Under the pieces are notes generated by a model. The model had not been told where the DNA came from. It did no database searches and saw nothing but the letters and a program-made list of their open reading frames with translations. 64,000 nucleotides of DNA, from the NCBI RefSeq assembly GCF_021130785.1, contig NW_025776821.1, positions 1-64,000 on the forward strand. Reading direction: 5' to 3'. Below, piece by piece: positions 1-12,560 of this stretch; position 1 is the first letter of the stretch, and each line of letters opens with the position of its first letter. The DNA is from Homalodisca vitripennis. Lineage: Eukaryota > Arthropoda > Insecta > Hemiptera > Cicadellidae. Position numbers and translations under genes: made by a program.

Positions 1-3000
1 TTGGTATGCGCCCAAACGATTTTTAGTCCTTTCCTGTATTATATATACTCTTTGGGCACTCAATAATAATAGTTTGAAATCACGGATGAAACTAAGCAAC
101 TGATAAACATATTCTAGAAACAAATAAATGTGTATTACTCATATTACTAAAATGAGACACCTCCAATAACACTATAATAACAAAAAACTTTCATGAAAGT
201 GTTTGAGATATAACTTGTTCTTAATGGGTAATTAAAACAAAACTCATGGTGGCTGCCAGGATAACTGCAATGTTGAATAAGTCTTAAGAGGCTCACGTAA
301 AAGACTTATAAGACATATGACAAGCAGAGTTTGCTGACACAAGATAAAATTTCACTTTGAAGTTTAAACCCAGAATTGAAAAGCACAAGAAGGAAAAAGA
401 TTAAGGATGAAGAGGTAAAAAAATAAAACCCTCAGATGTCGAGTAAAGCAGCTTAGTAACTTGAAATTGGCAGAAGCGCCAGGTCAGCTGTCACGTTTGA
501 GAGTGGGCACCATAGTCCAGACAGATGGAGCTTTGGCGCTATTTGATGATAAAGAAATGTTCCAGAATTCAACATTCCATTTACTTCAAATTTTATTTTG
601 CAGTTCTTTGGACTTAAAATCACGTTATGTTACGTGTCTAATAATAGCAGTTACGAGTAATGTTAGGAAGGTATATTTGGCCATCTCTTGTATCAAACTA
701 ACTTTCTTGTAGCTATTTATTGTAACTTAGTTCTTTAGTCTTCTTTCAACAGTTACGGTAAGAATGTAATTACTAAATGTTACTTCACCTAAGAGTTTTT
801 AAATTCATTTATTTTTTGTGGAAATATATAATGAATAAGTAACTATATACTGTAGTTGCAATGAGTCCCACTTGATAAAAAATAAAAAGAAGAAAAAGAC
901 AAAATAATCTGATAACTTACTTTTCGACTTGACTTGTAATTGTATTCTATAGATTGGGTTATATTACAGAGGAAGAGAGAGAGAGAGACATTTTACATTT
1001 TCTTTATTTATTCTGCACGAACTTATACCAGTGGTCCACTCTTCCGTCAGGACAGGCTCCAACTAAACAAATGAAAACATTTGTTTTTGCACTATATGAA
1101 AATACAAAATATTTTGTTTATCAACTAACAATAAATATTATAATTGTACTATACAGGAACTGAAAGAGATAAATTATTTATATTTTAATATAAGAATTAA
1201 AACTACATACTATTATTACACCTTATGACCTGATCAATTAGATTTATTTTACACCTTCCCTTTTTTCATCTATTTATTTATTAATTAATACATTTATTTA
1301 TTATTTTACTACTTGCATTGTAAGCCGTTATTAAAATTACTACCATACAATCGTAAATATTATATGACATTTGGTTATATTTAAAAACCAAAATAATACT
1401 CATACCGTTTTAGGGCCGACCTAAAATTTAAGAATTAGTGTATACAGATATTTTATGAATATGAATGTACAAGGATACGTCTTCCAAAACGGGAATTTCT
1501 TAGATTAATATATTAATTAGATTGCTCCAGTATTTTAGAGCAGCTACATTATACCACAAGGTAGTTCTGTTTGCGATAAATAATCTACTATGAAAAGTGA
1601 AATGCCACAAGATTTATAATGAAGGTTGGGAAATTTAATCATGGAAACTTAGAAATCGATTAAAATCGAATTAATCGAGAGAAATCGATAATTTCATTTT
1701 CAGTTTAAAATAGTCCATGTTATACAGAATTGTCTAGCAGTTAGACAGTGTGCTTAGGAATTATAAATTATTGCTGTGTACTTTAGAAATATTAGTATAC
1801 GAAAAAATTTAACAAAGTTACATGTGAGCTCTTTTTTAACACAATTAGAGTAGAATTGTCTAAAATGTTAGAGCAAATTTATTAATAAGATATCATAACT
1901 AAATAATTAATGCTGCAATTTTTTAAGACATTAATTTCCTATACAAAAAATACATTTATTTTTGAAACGAGGAAAAGATGGCAGACAAAGATGAAACAAT
2001 CATAACTAACAATTTTTATATTTTCTACAAGGCGTAAAACCGTTTAAAAGTAATTTACTTTAGTAAGTAATAAATTGATTTTTTTTGTGAAAGCCGACAA
2101 AAGGATTTAAAAGGTCGTTACTAGGACGGTCACAATGTCACGTGATCGCGTGAGACTTTGTAAAAGAACACTAAGCAAGCAGCTGTAAAATTTTACTACG
2201 GATTTTATTTGCGGTTATCACGGCACAAAGCTTGAGGCGTAGTGTTAAGTTGTTTATTGTGAGCAAACACTGGTAGGTAAGGGGTGGGACACCCTGCACC
2301 CTGAATCAGTGTTTTGTTTTGCTCGATTTCTAAATAATATTTCAAGTATTTAAATATTCCAAGTGGTATAACAGAGATATTCTGTGCTTTATCTTGCGCC
2401 ATTTGATATTATAAACTATTTACATATGTAGTAGTTAAGTGAAAAAATGCAAAAATGCAATTTTTAACTCAGTACAGTAATCCTTGCTCTTAAAAGGTAT
2501 TTGGGATTTTGACAACACCAAATCAAATCATCCGCTTTAGCCACCAATAAAACATGAATGGGTTAGAACTAGTTAAGTCTGTTAATACAAATTGATAAAA
2601 ATCTTTCTAGATAACTTCTCTGCTTTTAAATAATAGATCAACTCTTTGACCTGCAGTTTATTAATAATATTTATTGTAAGAAAGGTAAATGAAGTGTAAA
2701 TTGTGTAAAGTCTATGTGAAAACATAATAACGTGTATTTTGTTTTCTCTCTTTATTGTTGTAACCAATACTAATTAATTAAAAAAGAGTATTGAGAAGAA
2801 AAATGCAAAAAAAAAGATCTGAATGTTACCAACTTCTTTACGCAAGATATAACCACGATAGGTAGTACCAAATTTTTTAAAAATTGCAATGAAAGACTTT
2901 TGTATAGTCCATGCCCTACACGCAACACATTTCGGATATTTGAAAATGATTCTGAGTACTTGCAAATATGACGTTCTTATAAAGACTTTTTTGCAGTACA

Positions 3001-4566
3001 TTTCATGCCTCAACAAATAAAATTTTTTCATCTACTACCCAGTATAAAAAACAATCGGGCAGAAATTTTTGAGATCCCTAAATGTAACGTTGAAATTCAG
3101 GGATGATAACATATCTTCTTATTTGGAGCAAATACCTGAGGATAGCCTTCATTAAAATTCGCCCTGAAAGGATGTTTGAGCTTATATCCGGAGTGGTAGG
3201 CTTTTCAGGACGAGTAGGATCGGTGATAAGGGCCGCCATCAATGGGGTAATAAGGATTCTCAATCATGTTACTTTTTTATTCTCTCTTTGGGCAAGAGGA
3301 TAATTTCCCCTTAGTCTTAAAAATACGTTTGCTGCTCCCGGAGTTACAGGATATTCTAGATGGAAAAGTTTGGGAGTCCCTCTCCTGTCGTGGTCCATGG
3401 GGAATTTTTTTGCGTATTATTCTCAATTCTGTCTCCTTGGAAGAAGAGGAGGTCAGTTCTGTACCAGCCTCTCCAGTCAAAGTAGAAATGGGTCGCACAC
3501 CTTATGTCTACGCTAGCAACTGGCTTTAACACTAAGGCAGCTCCACACAAACCCAATATTCATTCTCCGCAGTAGACTGAACCTAGTGATCCACCCTTGT
3601 ACCTAAATATTTCTACCATTTCAGATTAGTGACGTGTCGCTCTTGGACATTCACGGAGATGCCCAAAAGTACTTACGATATTCCATGACACATCGGTTGT
3701 TTTTAATCCATAGTGGCTTCCACTAGAAGAAATAAGCATTAAAGAAACTTAGTAATCTCCATTGTTTTTATTATATACTTTAAACAGATTTTAATTACAA
3801 TCTAAATATTAATACAATAAAAAGTATACTAGCGATATAATACCTTACATTATTACAAACGAATAGAGCTATAAGGAACAATGGAAAGGTTGATGAAAAA
3901 GTATTTTAAATAATTAAAAATCTCCTTGGAGATTAACAGATAAAACGTCAAGTTTTACGTATTGCTAATTAAGAGAAATCTGTATTGATAACGGAAATAC
4001 ACTTTAATTGCGATAATAAAATTACCTTTACAGTCCAATTACTCGAAAATCAATTTAACAAAACTAATGAAAGTTACGACTGTAAAAACATATTTGTCGT
4101 GGTATTTTTATTTCGTGAAAAGGACAAAAATAAAATTTAATAAAGGAATAATTTGTCTGTGATTATCGGTTGATTTGTTAAATGTTCGTGAAAGTAAAGT
4201 TAATGGTGAGTATCTTTTAATTATTTAAGTATAATCAATGTTTAACAAAATAAAAGTTTTTTTTACATTATCAAGTTTATAATAATTGTCAAGTTATTGA
4301 TTTTATTTAATATTATCTCAATCAAAGTTGGATATAACTTCAAGACGTTAAACCTTCAATAAAATCAGACTACTGCATGTACGATGGTTTAACGGTCAAT
4401 ATTGTATTACAGATTTTATTCCAAACAAATTTTGATATGTCATACTGGTAAAATATATGTTATCCATGACTGCTGATTCAGGTCGCATTGATAGGAAACC
4501 TGGAAAACTTAGCTTTAAGACATGAGAGTCAAGTCAAGTTTGGTGAGATCAAGTAAGTTCGAGCTC

Positions 4567-4850
4567 TATATAAATGTCATTAGGCTCAATTCCTCCTATT
4601 TCCTTCTGCGCTAAAAGCGTCGCAGTGACGTACTGTCAGTCACAGTGACTCCCTCTCTCTCTCTTAGCGTTATGTTTCTCTTACAGTAATGAACACATAG
4701 TACACGTTCTTATTTGCAGATATTGGGGGAATCTAAAATGCCTTGTTGTCTTAGAGTTAGGAAAGAAAAATGTCATTTCGATTGTCCGCACAATATCTCA
4801 AGAATATATTGACCTTGGAAATTTTCCTTGAAACCTCATTCCTATATAAG
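4567..4850 (+). promoter_or_regulatory. Two TATA-like boxes at the right end of RepA (left copy)
   Basis: TATATAAA at 4567-4574 and TATATAAG at 4843-4850 are both kept in the right copy at 59800-59807 and 60061-60068. In both copies the second box is followed within about 170 bp by the start of a short ORF. This looks like an RNA polymerase II promoter module. That role is inference, since TATA-like strings are common in AT-rich DNA; conservation in both copies is the support. Confidence 0.3.
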
Positions 4851-5010
4851 CAACATCGAGTTCGTTGATGGTGTATGTCACTCGATATGGTCATTGCGCT
4901 ATTTGGTTGAGCATTAGCAGACACTTTTAAGTATTATTTTTATTGTATATTATCAAATTCACATAAAAGCATTAATTTAGGTTTTTTGAGTTGGCCGATG
5001 TGGATCCAAC

Positions 5011-5235
5011 ATGACTCTGCCCTCTAAGAGTGAAAAGGAATGAGACCGGTCCTGAAATTGTGCATAATCCTCCAAATGTTAGTTACACTGGCCTGCACTC
5101 TCTATTTTCCGCTTTATTTATCAAGAAGGGTGTTGAAGTAAACTCACGTTTGCATGTAGGTGACACAGATGTAAATCTAATGTTGAGGCCATGCTGTGAA
5201 GCACACATTATATTTGAGAACGTAACAACGCTATA
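5011..5235 (+). pseudogene. RepA short ORF remnant, frameshifted copy
   Basis: An ATG at 5011 opens the same reading frame as at 60212 in the other copy (MTLPSKSE...), but an extra A near 5035 shifts it. The shifted frame then runs open to 5235 and includes NPPNVSYTGLHSLF and HVGDTDVNL. A second NVxYTGL-like string occurs about 210 bp further on in both copies. I do not recognise the family. It may be the first part of a transposon or viral-type ORF whose remainder is missing, or a spurious frame. Substitutions and frame breaks between the copies suggest no present constraint. Confidence 0.3.
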
Positions 5236-5310
5236 ATATATCAGACTAACGAGTCGACAAGAGTAGTATGTAGTTCAGATATTGAGTGTTAGTTACACTG
5301 GCCTGCTTAA

Positions 5311-7880
5311 ACATTCAATTAAGGTTGTAATTCTACATTCAGCCTAGTGACATGTTGAAGAAATGGTTGAAGAATAATGGGAAACCATTAACCTCATATC
5401 TATCACTGCGATGGAAGAATAGCCTTCTAAATGGACTGGTAACGAGGCACGAAACTTTTATCCACACGCCAAATTATTTATCTAATCATTTCATCACGAG
5501 CTGTATGCCGTGCGTCAATAACTCTTAGTTGTAAAGACGCTTTTATAAAATAACTACTGTAATTACTGTAAAAGCCTAGTGAAATGTTACATTTTATCAT
5601 AAAAATAAACGTAAACAATTTCGATGCTAGCTTACGTGTGAATGTGCTGTGAAGGCTTCTAGTATACAATTTTCTTTTGCCTAATCCATTCGAGATGCAT
5701 GCCTCTATCCACTTTTACATTTTGTTATGTTGTAATAAAATATATAACTATGTTTTCAAATGCAAACACTATCTTATTACAAATTGATTATGGTATTAAA
5801 CAATATTTAATGTATCGGAATTATCTATAATATCTCTGAACTTTCAAAAAAAACTTTGCTTTTGCTTCTAAAAAACGCAAAATGCTGCATAGTATAAATA
5901 CTATTGCATGAATGAATTGCTGTCTGGTTATATACCGAAGAAATGGTATGGAATTACCAGGGGACGAAGCAAACTGCCCACGTAATGGTAACCCTCATTA
6001 TCACCTGGCCATACCCCGAGTATGTGTGCTGGTAATGAGGGAACTCATATTGTGTGGTAATTGCCAGGGTACGTCAGCCCAGCCTGTCGCCTGTACAACA
6101 AAACCTAATCTGTTGTAAACCAGGTGTATCAATTATACAACAAGTGTATAGGAGATACTAACTTTGTCAAGACCAAGTGTACTATATGAGCCTATTAATT
6201 ATCACATCCGTATTTTATAATTAGAACAATTTATTTCCCTTAATTTGGTTGATTTCATGCATACTTAAACATAGTGTTATAATGTAGAAGAAGATTGCAA
6301 TTATGGAAAATCACTTAATTTGTCAATTCATTTTAATTTAATAATTGTTTACTATGTTTTTTAAATATATTTTGGTAAAAATTAAAAAAAATACTGCTAA
6401 AAATTGAAAAGGAATTCAAGTATTCATCAGTTGCACCTAAAATTCTTTTAGCAACAATGGTTCTTTCATTTAGGCATCTATACATAAACATACAAATTGT
6501 TCAAACACAGTGTTGAATACATAATGTGTAAATGAAAAACAAAATATGTAAAATAAACCACATAAGAACTGAGAATTAGACTACTTCAATGCTTTGTACT
6601 TATTAAGAAACAAGGAACAATTGACAATGGAAGTAAACATGTTACTCACAATCAAAGTCTGCTGACAGTTTCAAGGCTGTCCAATGTCAGATTAATACTT
6701 GACAGAAGAGCGTTAATTAATTTGTGAACAAAGTAGTACCTTATCCAGTAGACCACAACCTCAAGAAGTCGTTTGGAGTAAAATGTATTTACTTCATTAA
6801 AACTTTATTTTGTAATGTATTACAAGTCCCATTGATTAATCAAATTTTTCACAAACATATCCCTTTTATGAATTTACGAGTACAGCTCTTAAGAAATATT
6901 TCGTTAGGTAAAATGTTATAAAATAATAAAACACTGCTTATTGGTTGTTTTGCCTATAGAAGGGTTGTGAAGGTGACAGGTGTTTTCCGGATACATGAAA
7001 CCGGTTGTAAATACTACGTCTGCAATATGACCCCTTCATAAGTGAATTTCCTATCTAACTCATAACTACTATTAAGGTATAAATAATAAAATCATAGCAA
7101 ATCGTAGGCTATAAAACACAATAAACAATTTGTATATTAACTCCATGCCCACTATTTGTAAAATCATGCACGTAATAAAAACAACGGCCAGATTGGAGTT
7201 ATGTGTCATGTTACATATCTATACAATTACGATGCAGATATCAAATGGATCCAGATAGAAAACATTAATAAATAGAATATTTTTATAAACTTAGATAACT
7301 AAGATTGATAGTGATTGACAATTTTTTTTCCATTTCCTACCGTAAGTAGAGTATCTATAAGCTATATATGTCAACTGTAAATATGTATTAAACAATTTTC
7401 GGTAATTTCGCAATATTAATGAAAATATCTAAAAATTAGGGTATATAGTATTTATATTTATTAATAATTTTACTGTATTTATTGTTGAATGAATTGAAGC
7501 CTTTTACATCCAAAATCTCATTGTAAATTCGGAATTTTAAATTTGTTAAGAGAAGCCAATATCTGTTGCTGATGTGTTACAGAGAATATTCGAGCTCTGT
7601 CTCCAAAAACAATGTGTAACTCTCTTCGTTTGTAACAATTAATCTAATACATACTAACATTTACCCCCCTCCGATTACTATGAAATCCGCAATTATGCAG
7701 AGATAGATAGAGCACACTACTTGAGTGTAAATGATAGGTTATTATTCTGAAAATGTAATTATAAAATATATTTTAGTATGTTAAGTAGTAAAACTAGCAT
7801 TTGTAGAAAATTCAGGCTGTATTTGTTTTGGTATTAATGTTGTTCAGGCAGTTGTTCGCGGTCAACTTAGAAATTACTTT
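5311..7880. other. AT-rich stretch without a recognised gene
   Basis: No coding exon is recognised. It contains a short palindromic block at 5945-6085 (listed separately). A sequence at 6955-7010 resembles the terminal part of the Penelope-like tails at 43.2 and 53.7 kb (shared gaagg..ttgtgaagg and ttttccgga strings). The rest is simple AT-rich DNA. Confidence 0.5.
5945..6085. repeat. Short palindromic block, possible miniature element
   Basis: CCCTCATTA near 5990 is answered by TAATGAGGG near 6033, and the outer sequence aattaccaggg / aattgccaggg recurs on both sides in direct orientation. The block is much richer in GC than its surroundings. It could be a miniature transposon or a foldback fragment. 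No clear target-site duplication is seen. Confidence 0.35.
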
Positions 7881-7889
7881 GAAGGAGGA

Positions 7890-8560
7890 GCTCTTCCTAT
7901 TGGAAAAATAATGTTCTGTTATTCTATAAAATAAAACTGACAATTCTCCAATAATTTTTATATTTTAACACGAGGCTTTTCGACATCAAAGATGCCATCG
8001 TCTGGTGTGAATCAACAATGTTAAAACAAATATCATCTGAGTAAAACTTAATACAAACATTTATATGGTTAAAAGAAAAATATAATAAATATTAGTACGA
8101 GTATATGTATAAAATGTTTTGGTCTAAAAGTATTTAGTTATATTTTCTAAAGGAATGGTGAATTTTGAGTCAGTCCAAAATCATTGTTTAATAATTTATC
8201 TTTACGTTTTTTTTATGTATAATGTTTTGTTAAGGGCCGATTTCTTCTTGTTTTATGGACTTGTTTTAATAATGTGAAGTTTTTAAAGGTGTGATTTGTT
8301 TCAGATGCATGTTTGGCAATAGCTGATTTGTCAGTTTGTCCGTATTTATAATATATTTTCGTGTTCCTAAAATCTTTTTTTAATGGTTCTTTTTGTCTGG
8401 CCAAGATGTCAACCAATCTTATCACAATCTTCACAGTTACTTTTGTAAATGCCACTTTTATTTTCATCTAAAATTTTATATTTGGGTTTTCAATTAGGTT
8501 TTTTATCTTAATTGTTGTGAAAAATGTTATGTTCATCTCAACAATTTTTTCTCATTACTT
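7890..8560 (-). mobile_element. Penelope-like retroelement 3' fragment with GIY-YIG remnant
   Basis: On the - strand an 84-codon frame (8467 down to 8213) ends like the C-terminal GIY-YIG endonuclease domain of Penelope-like elements. GQTDKSAIAKHA at residues 43-54 matches the conserved 'GQTxKSAxAEHA' stretch after the nuclease core, and it is followed by ETNHTF. The catalytic YIG part upstream is lost. Downstream on the - strand, near 8025-7965, is the tail typical of these elements: a 'gacgatggcat' string, then 'gaaaagcctcgtgtt' and an A-rich end. The fragment is 5'-truncated and inactive. A GIY-YIG-bearing element of another class is less likely. Confidence 0.6.
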
Positions 8561-9340
8561 TTTTATTTCTTTATAAAACGGACCATAACTCATGGATTGC
8601 CAGTTTCGTTTTTCTTTTTGTTCACTTTTTAAAGTAGTCCTTGATGTTTTTGATAAACTCTTTTTTTTTTTTTTTTTATCAACTGTCGATTAATTTAGTT
8701 GAGTATCCATTGAAAGCTGCTATACTTTTATATGAAAGAAGAAAGAAGTTAATAAAACATTACAGTCGACAAAAAGAGTTATAATGGGTGTCTAACGAAA
8801 AGTTAACAAAAGTATTAACAAGAATTAATTAAAGAATAATTTTATCCGTTTATCATATTTCTTAGCTTGAAACTCATTCATTCAGATAAGATCATCTAAT
8901 CAGATAAAGAAAAACAAAACTAAGTTCTCATCAGACAAAATTCATATATGTCCTATCTATTTACCTCTTTTTCTGAGTCTGATATAACTATAATTTATTT
9001 GAATTACAGTCAGTTTAGTTAAGTTAAGCTAATACAGATATAATCTGATATAATAATAATTATCGTTTGATATTTTTCATCTTTTATCATTTAAAACTCT
9101 TCCGAAACAAGTTTTTATACATAACATTACCTATTTAATATCACGTGATCGCGTGATGCTAGGCAAGTCACGTGGTATAAACACCGAGCCAACTATTAAA
9201 ACACCTAATTTCAGCCTAATGTGAAGTTTTTACACTTGCACTTTCCCTCGCTGGAAACACTGATTTGTGTGTAAAAGCAAATTTAAGGTGAAAACGCTAC
9301 GATAAATTACATTTTTACTTTTTGGATTACTTTTATTCTG
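8561..9340. other. Gene-free AT-rich stretch
   Basis: Contains a poly-T tract at about 8660-8678 and, at 9141-9156, the string TCACGTGATCGCGTGA. That string also occurs in both RepA copies (2138-2153 and 57378-57393). No exon is recognised. Confidence 0.5.
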
Positions 9341-9408
9341 TATTGAGGTACAGATATCTAAACAATCATCTGCTATTCTGATACACACAGCCTGCAGCAA
9401 ACAGTCTA
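9341..9408 (+). repeat. Left direct repeat near the Harbinger element
   Basis: About 68 bp starting tattgaggtacaga and containing ctgctattct and cacacag match 13098-13165 on the other side of the Harbinger element at about 80-85 percent. The left copy lies about 90 bp outside the element and the right copy about 10 bp outside, so this is not a simple target-site duplication. It is probably an older tandem or dispersed repeat. Confidence 0.55.
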
Positions 9409-9638
9409 CTGACTGTACATTCTGGCTGAGTAATCACACAATGTCACGCCTCGGGCTGGACTCCTTCTGTAACATTAGCTGGGCTGAGCCTTGTATTTTA
9501 GTGTGAACACGCACTACAGCGGCCGCGGCCACGGCCACGACCGCGACCAGCGACCAGTGTCAGCGACCAACACGGCGGCTGGCCGCGCGGCCAGTAGTTC
9601 TCCTTGTCTGCTCTGGCCGCTGTGTCCCAGTTGCGTTA

Positions 9639-9931
9639 ATGGACGTCGAAGAGATAGCCGTAACAGTGCATGTGTACAGGCACTACATTAAACGTAGAAG
9701 AAGGAGGTATTTGATACACCCTATGCTGCAATCAAGGCCTACAAGAGGACAGTTTTTTACATTCTTTTATGAGTTACGGCTATATGAAGAGAAATTTTTT
9801 CAACTATACAAGAATGTCTGTGTTGCTAGTTTTGATCAGCTACTCAACAAGATTGCAGATAGTATAAGGGGAACAGACACATCAATGCGGCCATGCATAG
9901 GAGTTGAAGAAAAACTACTGGTTACATTAAG
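9639..9931 (+). pseudogene. Harbinger transposase exon 1 (N-terminal part)
   Basis: Starts at the ATG at 9639 and codes about 97 residues before a donor (ag|gtatgt) at 9931/9932. Visible family features are the basic RRRRR run and YLIHPMLQSR, the ELRLYEEKFFQ segment, SFDQLLNKI, and EEKLLVTLR just before the splice. This region precedes the DDE domain in PIF/Harbinger transposases. The donor phase (two bases of an Arg codon) matches the acceptor at 11586, so the protein reads LR|YLATGNSF across the join. The exon itself is intact; exon 2 is not. Confidence 0.8.
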
Positions 9932-10850
9932 GTATGTTTATTTATATTAATTAATACAAATTAATGATTATGTAATAAAACAAATGACAAAACCAAGAGA
10001 TAATCATTATACAACAAAAACTATGTAGTAAATCCAAACTGAAGTGTGATTGTTTTATTCAGTTGCATCGAAACATGTGAATATTGGAGACTCAGCACTG
10101 TTTATGTCACCTCCACTGTATTCACTAGATGCTCCAGATGATAATGGGGTTGAAGTGTGTGTTGGCGGGAAGGATATCCATATGGGGTTGTGGAGTAGCC
10201 TGGAGCGAATTGAGCGTTACTGCCCGAGTGAGACGGGTACTGGTAATTTTGATTTTGTGCGTACCCTGTATATGAAGTTCTTCCTGCTGGAGTTACCTGA
10301 TTTTGTTCCAGAACTGCCATAAGCTGACGTATAACAGATAGTTTTAAGTGTTCAACTCTTTTTAAATCTGAAACTAGAGACATGAGGAACAAACCTGTCC
10401 TCATCAGATGTCAGTTCAATTTCACGGTTACGCCGTTCCTCAGCCGAATCTTTGAGTATTTTTACCAATTGTTGTCCCACTTCGTCTTTAGGTTTACGTT
10501 TTTTTTGCTAAAACCCGCGTTTTCATACGGCCCGGTTGGATCTGGGTTCGCGGCAGGGGCTTCAATGTCTAAATGTAAAAGATCTGTATTATATCCGGAT
10601 CCTGACGATCAACATTTGAATGTGTGTTTGTGGGGGGATTGTTGGTGTTTAAAAATGTAAGTGTATTATAAAACACGTAAGGTGTTTTCCTCTCAGCAGC
10701 CGAACCACTTTTTACTCCACTCAGCCTCCGCTTCTCTCTGGCGTATGAATCTTTGATGTTCTTCCACTTCTTCTGAAGGGTCATACCTGTAATTAAAACA
10801 ATTTGGTTGTTTCTTTTCAATCTTATAAGAAGGGTAATAAGTAAATAACA

Positions 10851-11259
10851 CAAGTGTAGTAGATTCTCGATTAACCGGGGATTACAGGCTTGCAGTTAAT
10901 CTCGGATAATGAGAATCTCGGTTAATAGAAACATTATAGTTGAAACTAATAGACGGAGTAGTAAATGTAATAAACATTAAAATTTCTGGAATTAGAATTT
11001 ACTGGGTACTAGAATTGATAAAGTGGTTTGATGTTTTAAATTCACATACAATAAAAAAAATCACATTAGTTGAAAGAATTTTCAAAATTGAAACAAATAA
11101 AACTTTTAAACTATACGGTTCAAAACTGAAAGTAGCAGCCCAACGTTAAGGAAGCTCCCCTCCCCTCTATACTCTGTCGCTACTCAAGGCCAACTGTTGG
11201 CGGCTCTCGGTGCAACAGAAGTCTCGGTCGAAAGAAGCTCGATTAATCGAAGTTCACTG
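10851..11259. mobile_element. Possible pogo/Tigger-like miniature element nested in Harbinger
   Basis: The left end (gtagattctcgattaaccgg from 10856) and the right end (ctcgattaatcgaagttcactg up to 11259) form degenerate inverted repeats of the CAGTG...CTCGATTAA(C/T)CG kind seen in pogo/Tigger elements. A further internal string 'gagaatctcggttaat' lies at 10911-10926. There is no transposase, so it would be a miniature non-autonomous copy. It sits inside both Harbinger introns and interrupts neither exon. A TA target duplication is not clean. Confidence 0.42.
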
Positions 11260-11585
11260 AATAATGAAAAAAAATGTGTTTTAATACCTCTTTAAAAAAC
11301 GCGTTTTACAAAATCAGCAAAAAATATTTTTCTTAGAAAATTGCTTAAAAATAAATTTTTAAATTATAAAAAAAAAACACTTCGATTTTTCCAATTTTGT
11401 AAATTAACCATTTAGAAGTGGGGGCCCAAAGCAGCTGGTGCTTTCAATTTAATCCATTGCGAAAATTTGAAATTAAAAATTACCAAGCAGAGATCAACAC
11501 GTAGGTGTTCATTCAATATTTTTTATTGCCACAATTTGTAGCATTGATTTTTACATAAAATAACTGTATATGTATTTTTTTCAAG

Positions 11586-12560
11586 GTATCTCGCCACTGG
11601 AAATTCATTTGTGGACTTGCACCATTCCTATCGACTTGGAGCTACTACCATAAAATAGATTGTTGCAAGAGTTTGCTCAGCGTTATGGAATGTTCTCAAA
11701 AATGAATGCCTACCCGAACCTTCCAAAGATGACTGGTTGAGAATTGCTTCAGAATTTGAAAAACCGAGCAAACTTTCCAAATTGTTTAGGCGCGGTTGAT
11801 GGAAAGCATATAAGGATTGTGAAACCCCCAAATAGTGCATCATTGTATTTCAACTACAAACATTACTTTTCCATCGTCTTATGGCAGTGACAGATGCTGA
11901 CTATAAATTTGTTTTTATAGATGTTTGGCTCTTATGGAAAAGTGTGGAGACTCTACAATATTCCAACAATCTGCATTACACCAAAGAATACTTGCTGATA
12001 ACCATTGATCTCCCAGAGGACAGAGCGATTTCAAGTTCGTCGTCTACACCCATCCCTTTTGTGTTTCTTGCCGACGACGCCTTCTCATTGTCACACAGAG
12101 TGTTGTGCCCTTTCATTGGAAAACAGCTCAATGACACTAAAAGGACATTTAATTATCGCCACTGTCGAGCCAGACGATATGTTGAGTGTACGTTTGGCAT
12201 ACTAGCCAATAAATGGCGCATATTTCACAGGCCTTTGAATGTGGATGTTGATTTGGCTATAGACATTGTTAAAGCGTGTTGTATTTTGCACAATTATGTA
12301 CGAAGTAGGGATGGTTTACAGTTTGTGGACACATTGTACAAATTCCCAAACTGACAACGATGACTCTGAAAGTACACATCGCAATCGTCAGTAGGCCTAC
12401 AACTCAAACACAAGAAACATCCTAGCTGAATATTTTGTCAATGAAGGAGCAGTGCCGTGGCAAAAAAAAACTATCTGTGAGAAGGACAGTCTCATCGCAA
12501 AACTACTTCTATGTCACTCAAGAGCAGTGGAAATTAACTAATATTGTTACATTTGAATAG
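11586..12560 (+). pseudogene. Harbinger transposase exon 2, DDE_Tnp_4 domain, frameshifted
   Basis: It follows the acceptor ...ttcaag at 11585. Across three frames it encodes the DDE core of PIF/Harbinger: [11 protein letters not shown] (first Asp) near 11790-11820, the stretch TDADYKFVFIDVG, FLADDAFSLSHR (second Asp) near 12065, and RRYVECTFGILANKWRIF (Glu) near 12175-12220, then ILHNYVR. The longest open piece is 11881-12354. An in-frame TAG near 11658 and one-base shifts near 11762, 11878 and 11930 break it. All three catalytic residues survive, so decay is recent relative to domain divergence. The region 12355-12600 continues with a degenerate tail and flanks the end of the convergent - strand gene. 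Confidence 0.82.

Larger units (their letters stand above)
1..5310 (+). repeat. RepA left copy, unclassified ~5.3 kb dispersed unit
   Basis: This stretch aligns colinearly, in direct orientation, with 55288-60520, at roughly 90 percent identity by eye with many small indels. It starts outside the window, because the match is already running at base 1. No open frame is shared across most of it, and frames in the block near 3100-3550 are broken differently in the two copies. Differences include about 90 bp near 2815-2905 that is replaced by a TA microsatellite in the other copy. Two TATA-like boxes and an ORF remnant sit near the right end. A third fragment at 13.74-14.2 kb shows that this is a repeat family or an old segmental duplication. 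I do not recognise the class; no terminal repeats or transposase are visible. Confidence 0.85.

Noticed and set aside
3078..3556. Overlapping frames on both strands in RepA as a gene
   Set aside because: The frames are broken differently in the other RepA copy, and no family motif is visible.
10382..10660. Frames on the + strand at 10050-10322 and 10382-10660
   Set aside because: Antisense shadows of the Harbinger MADF-type gene on the - strand.
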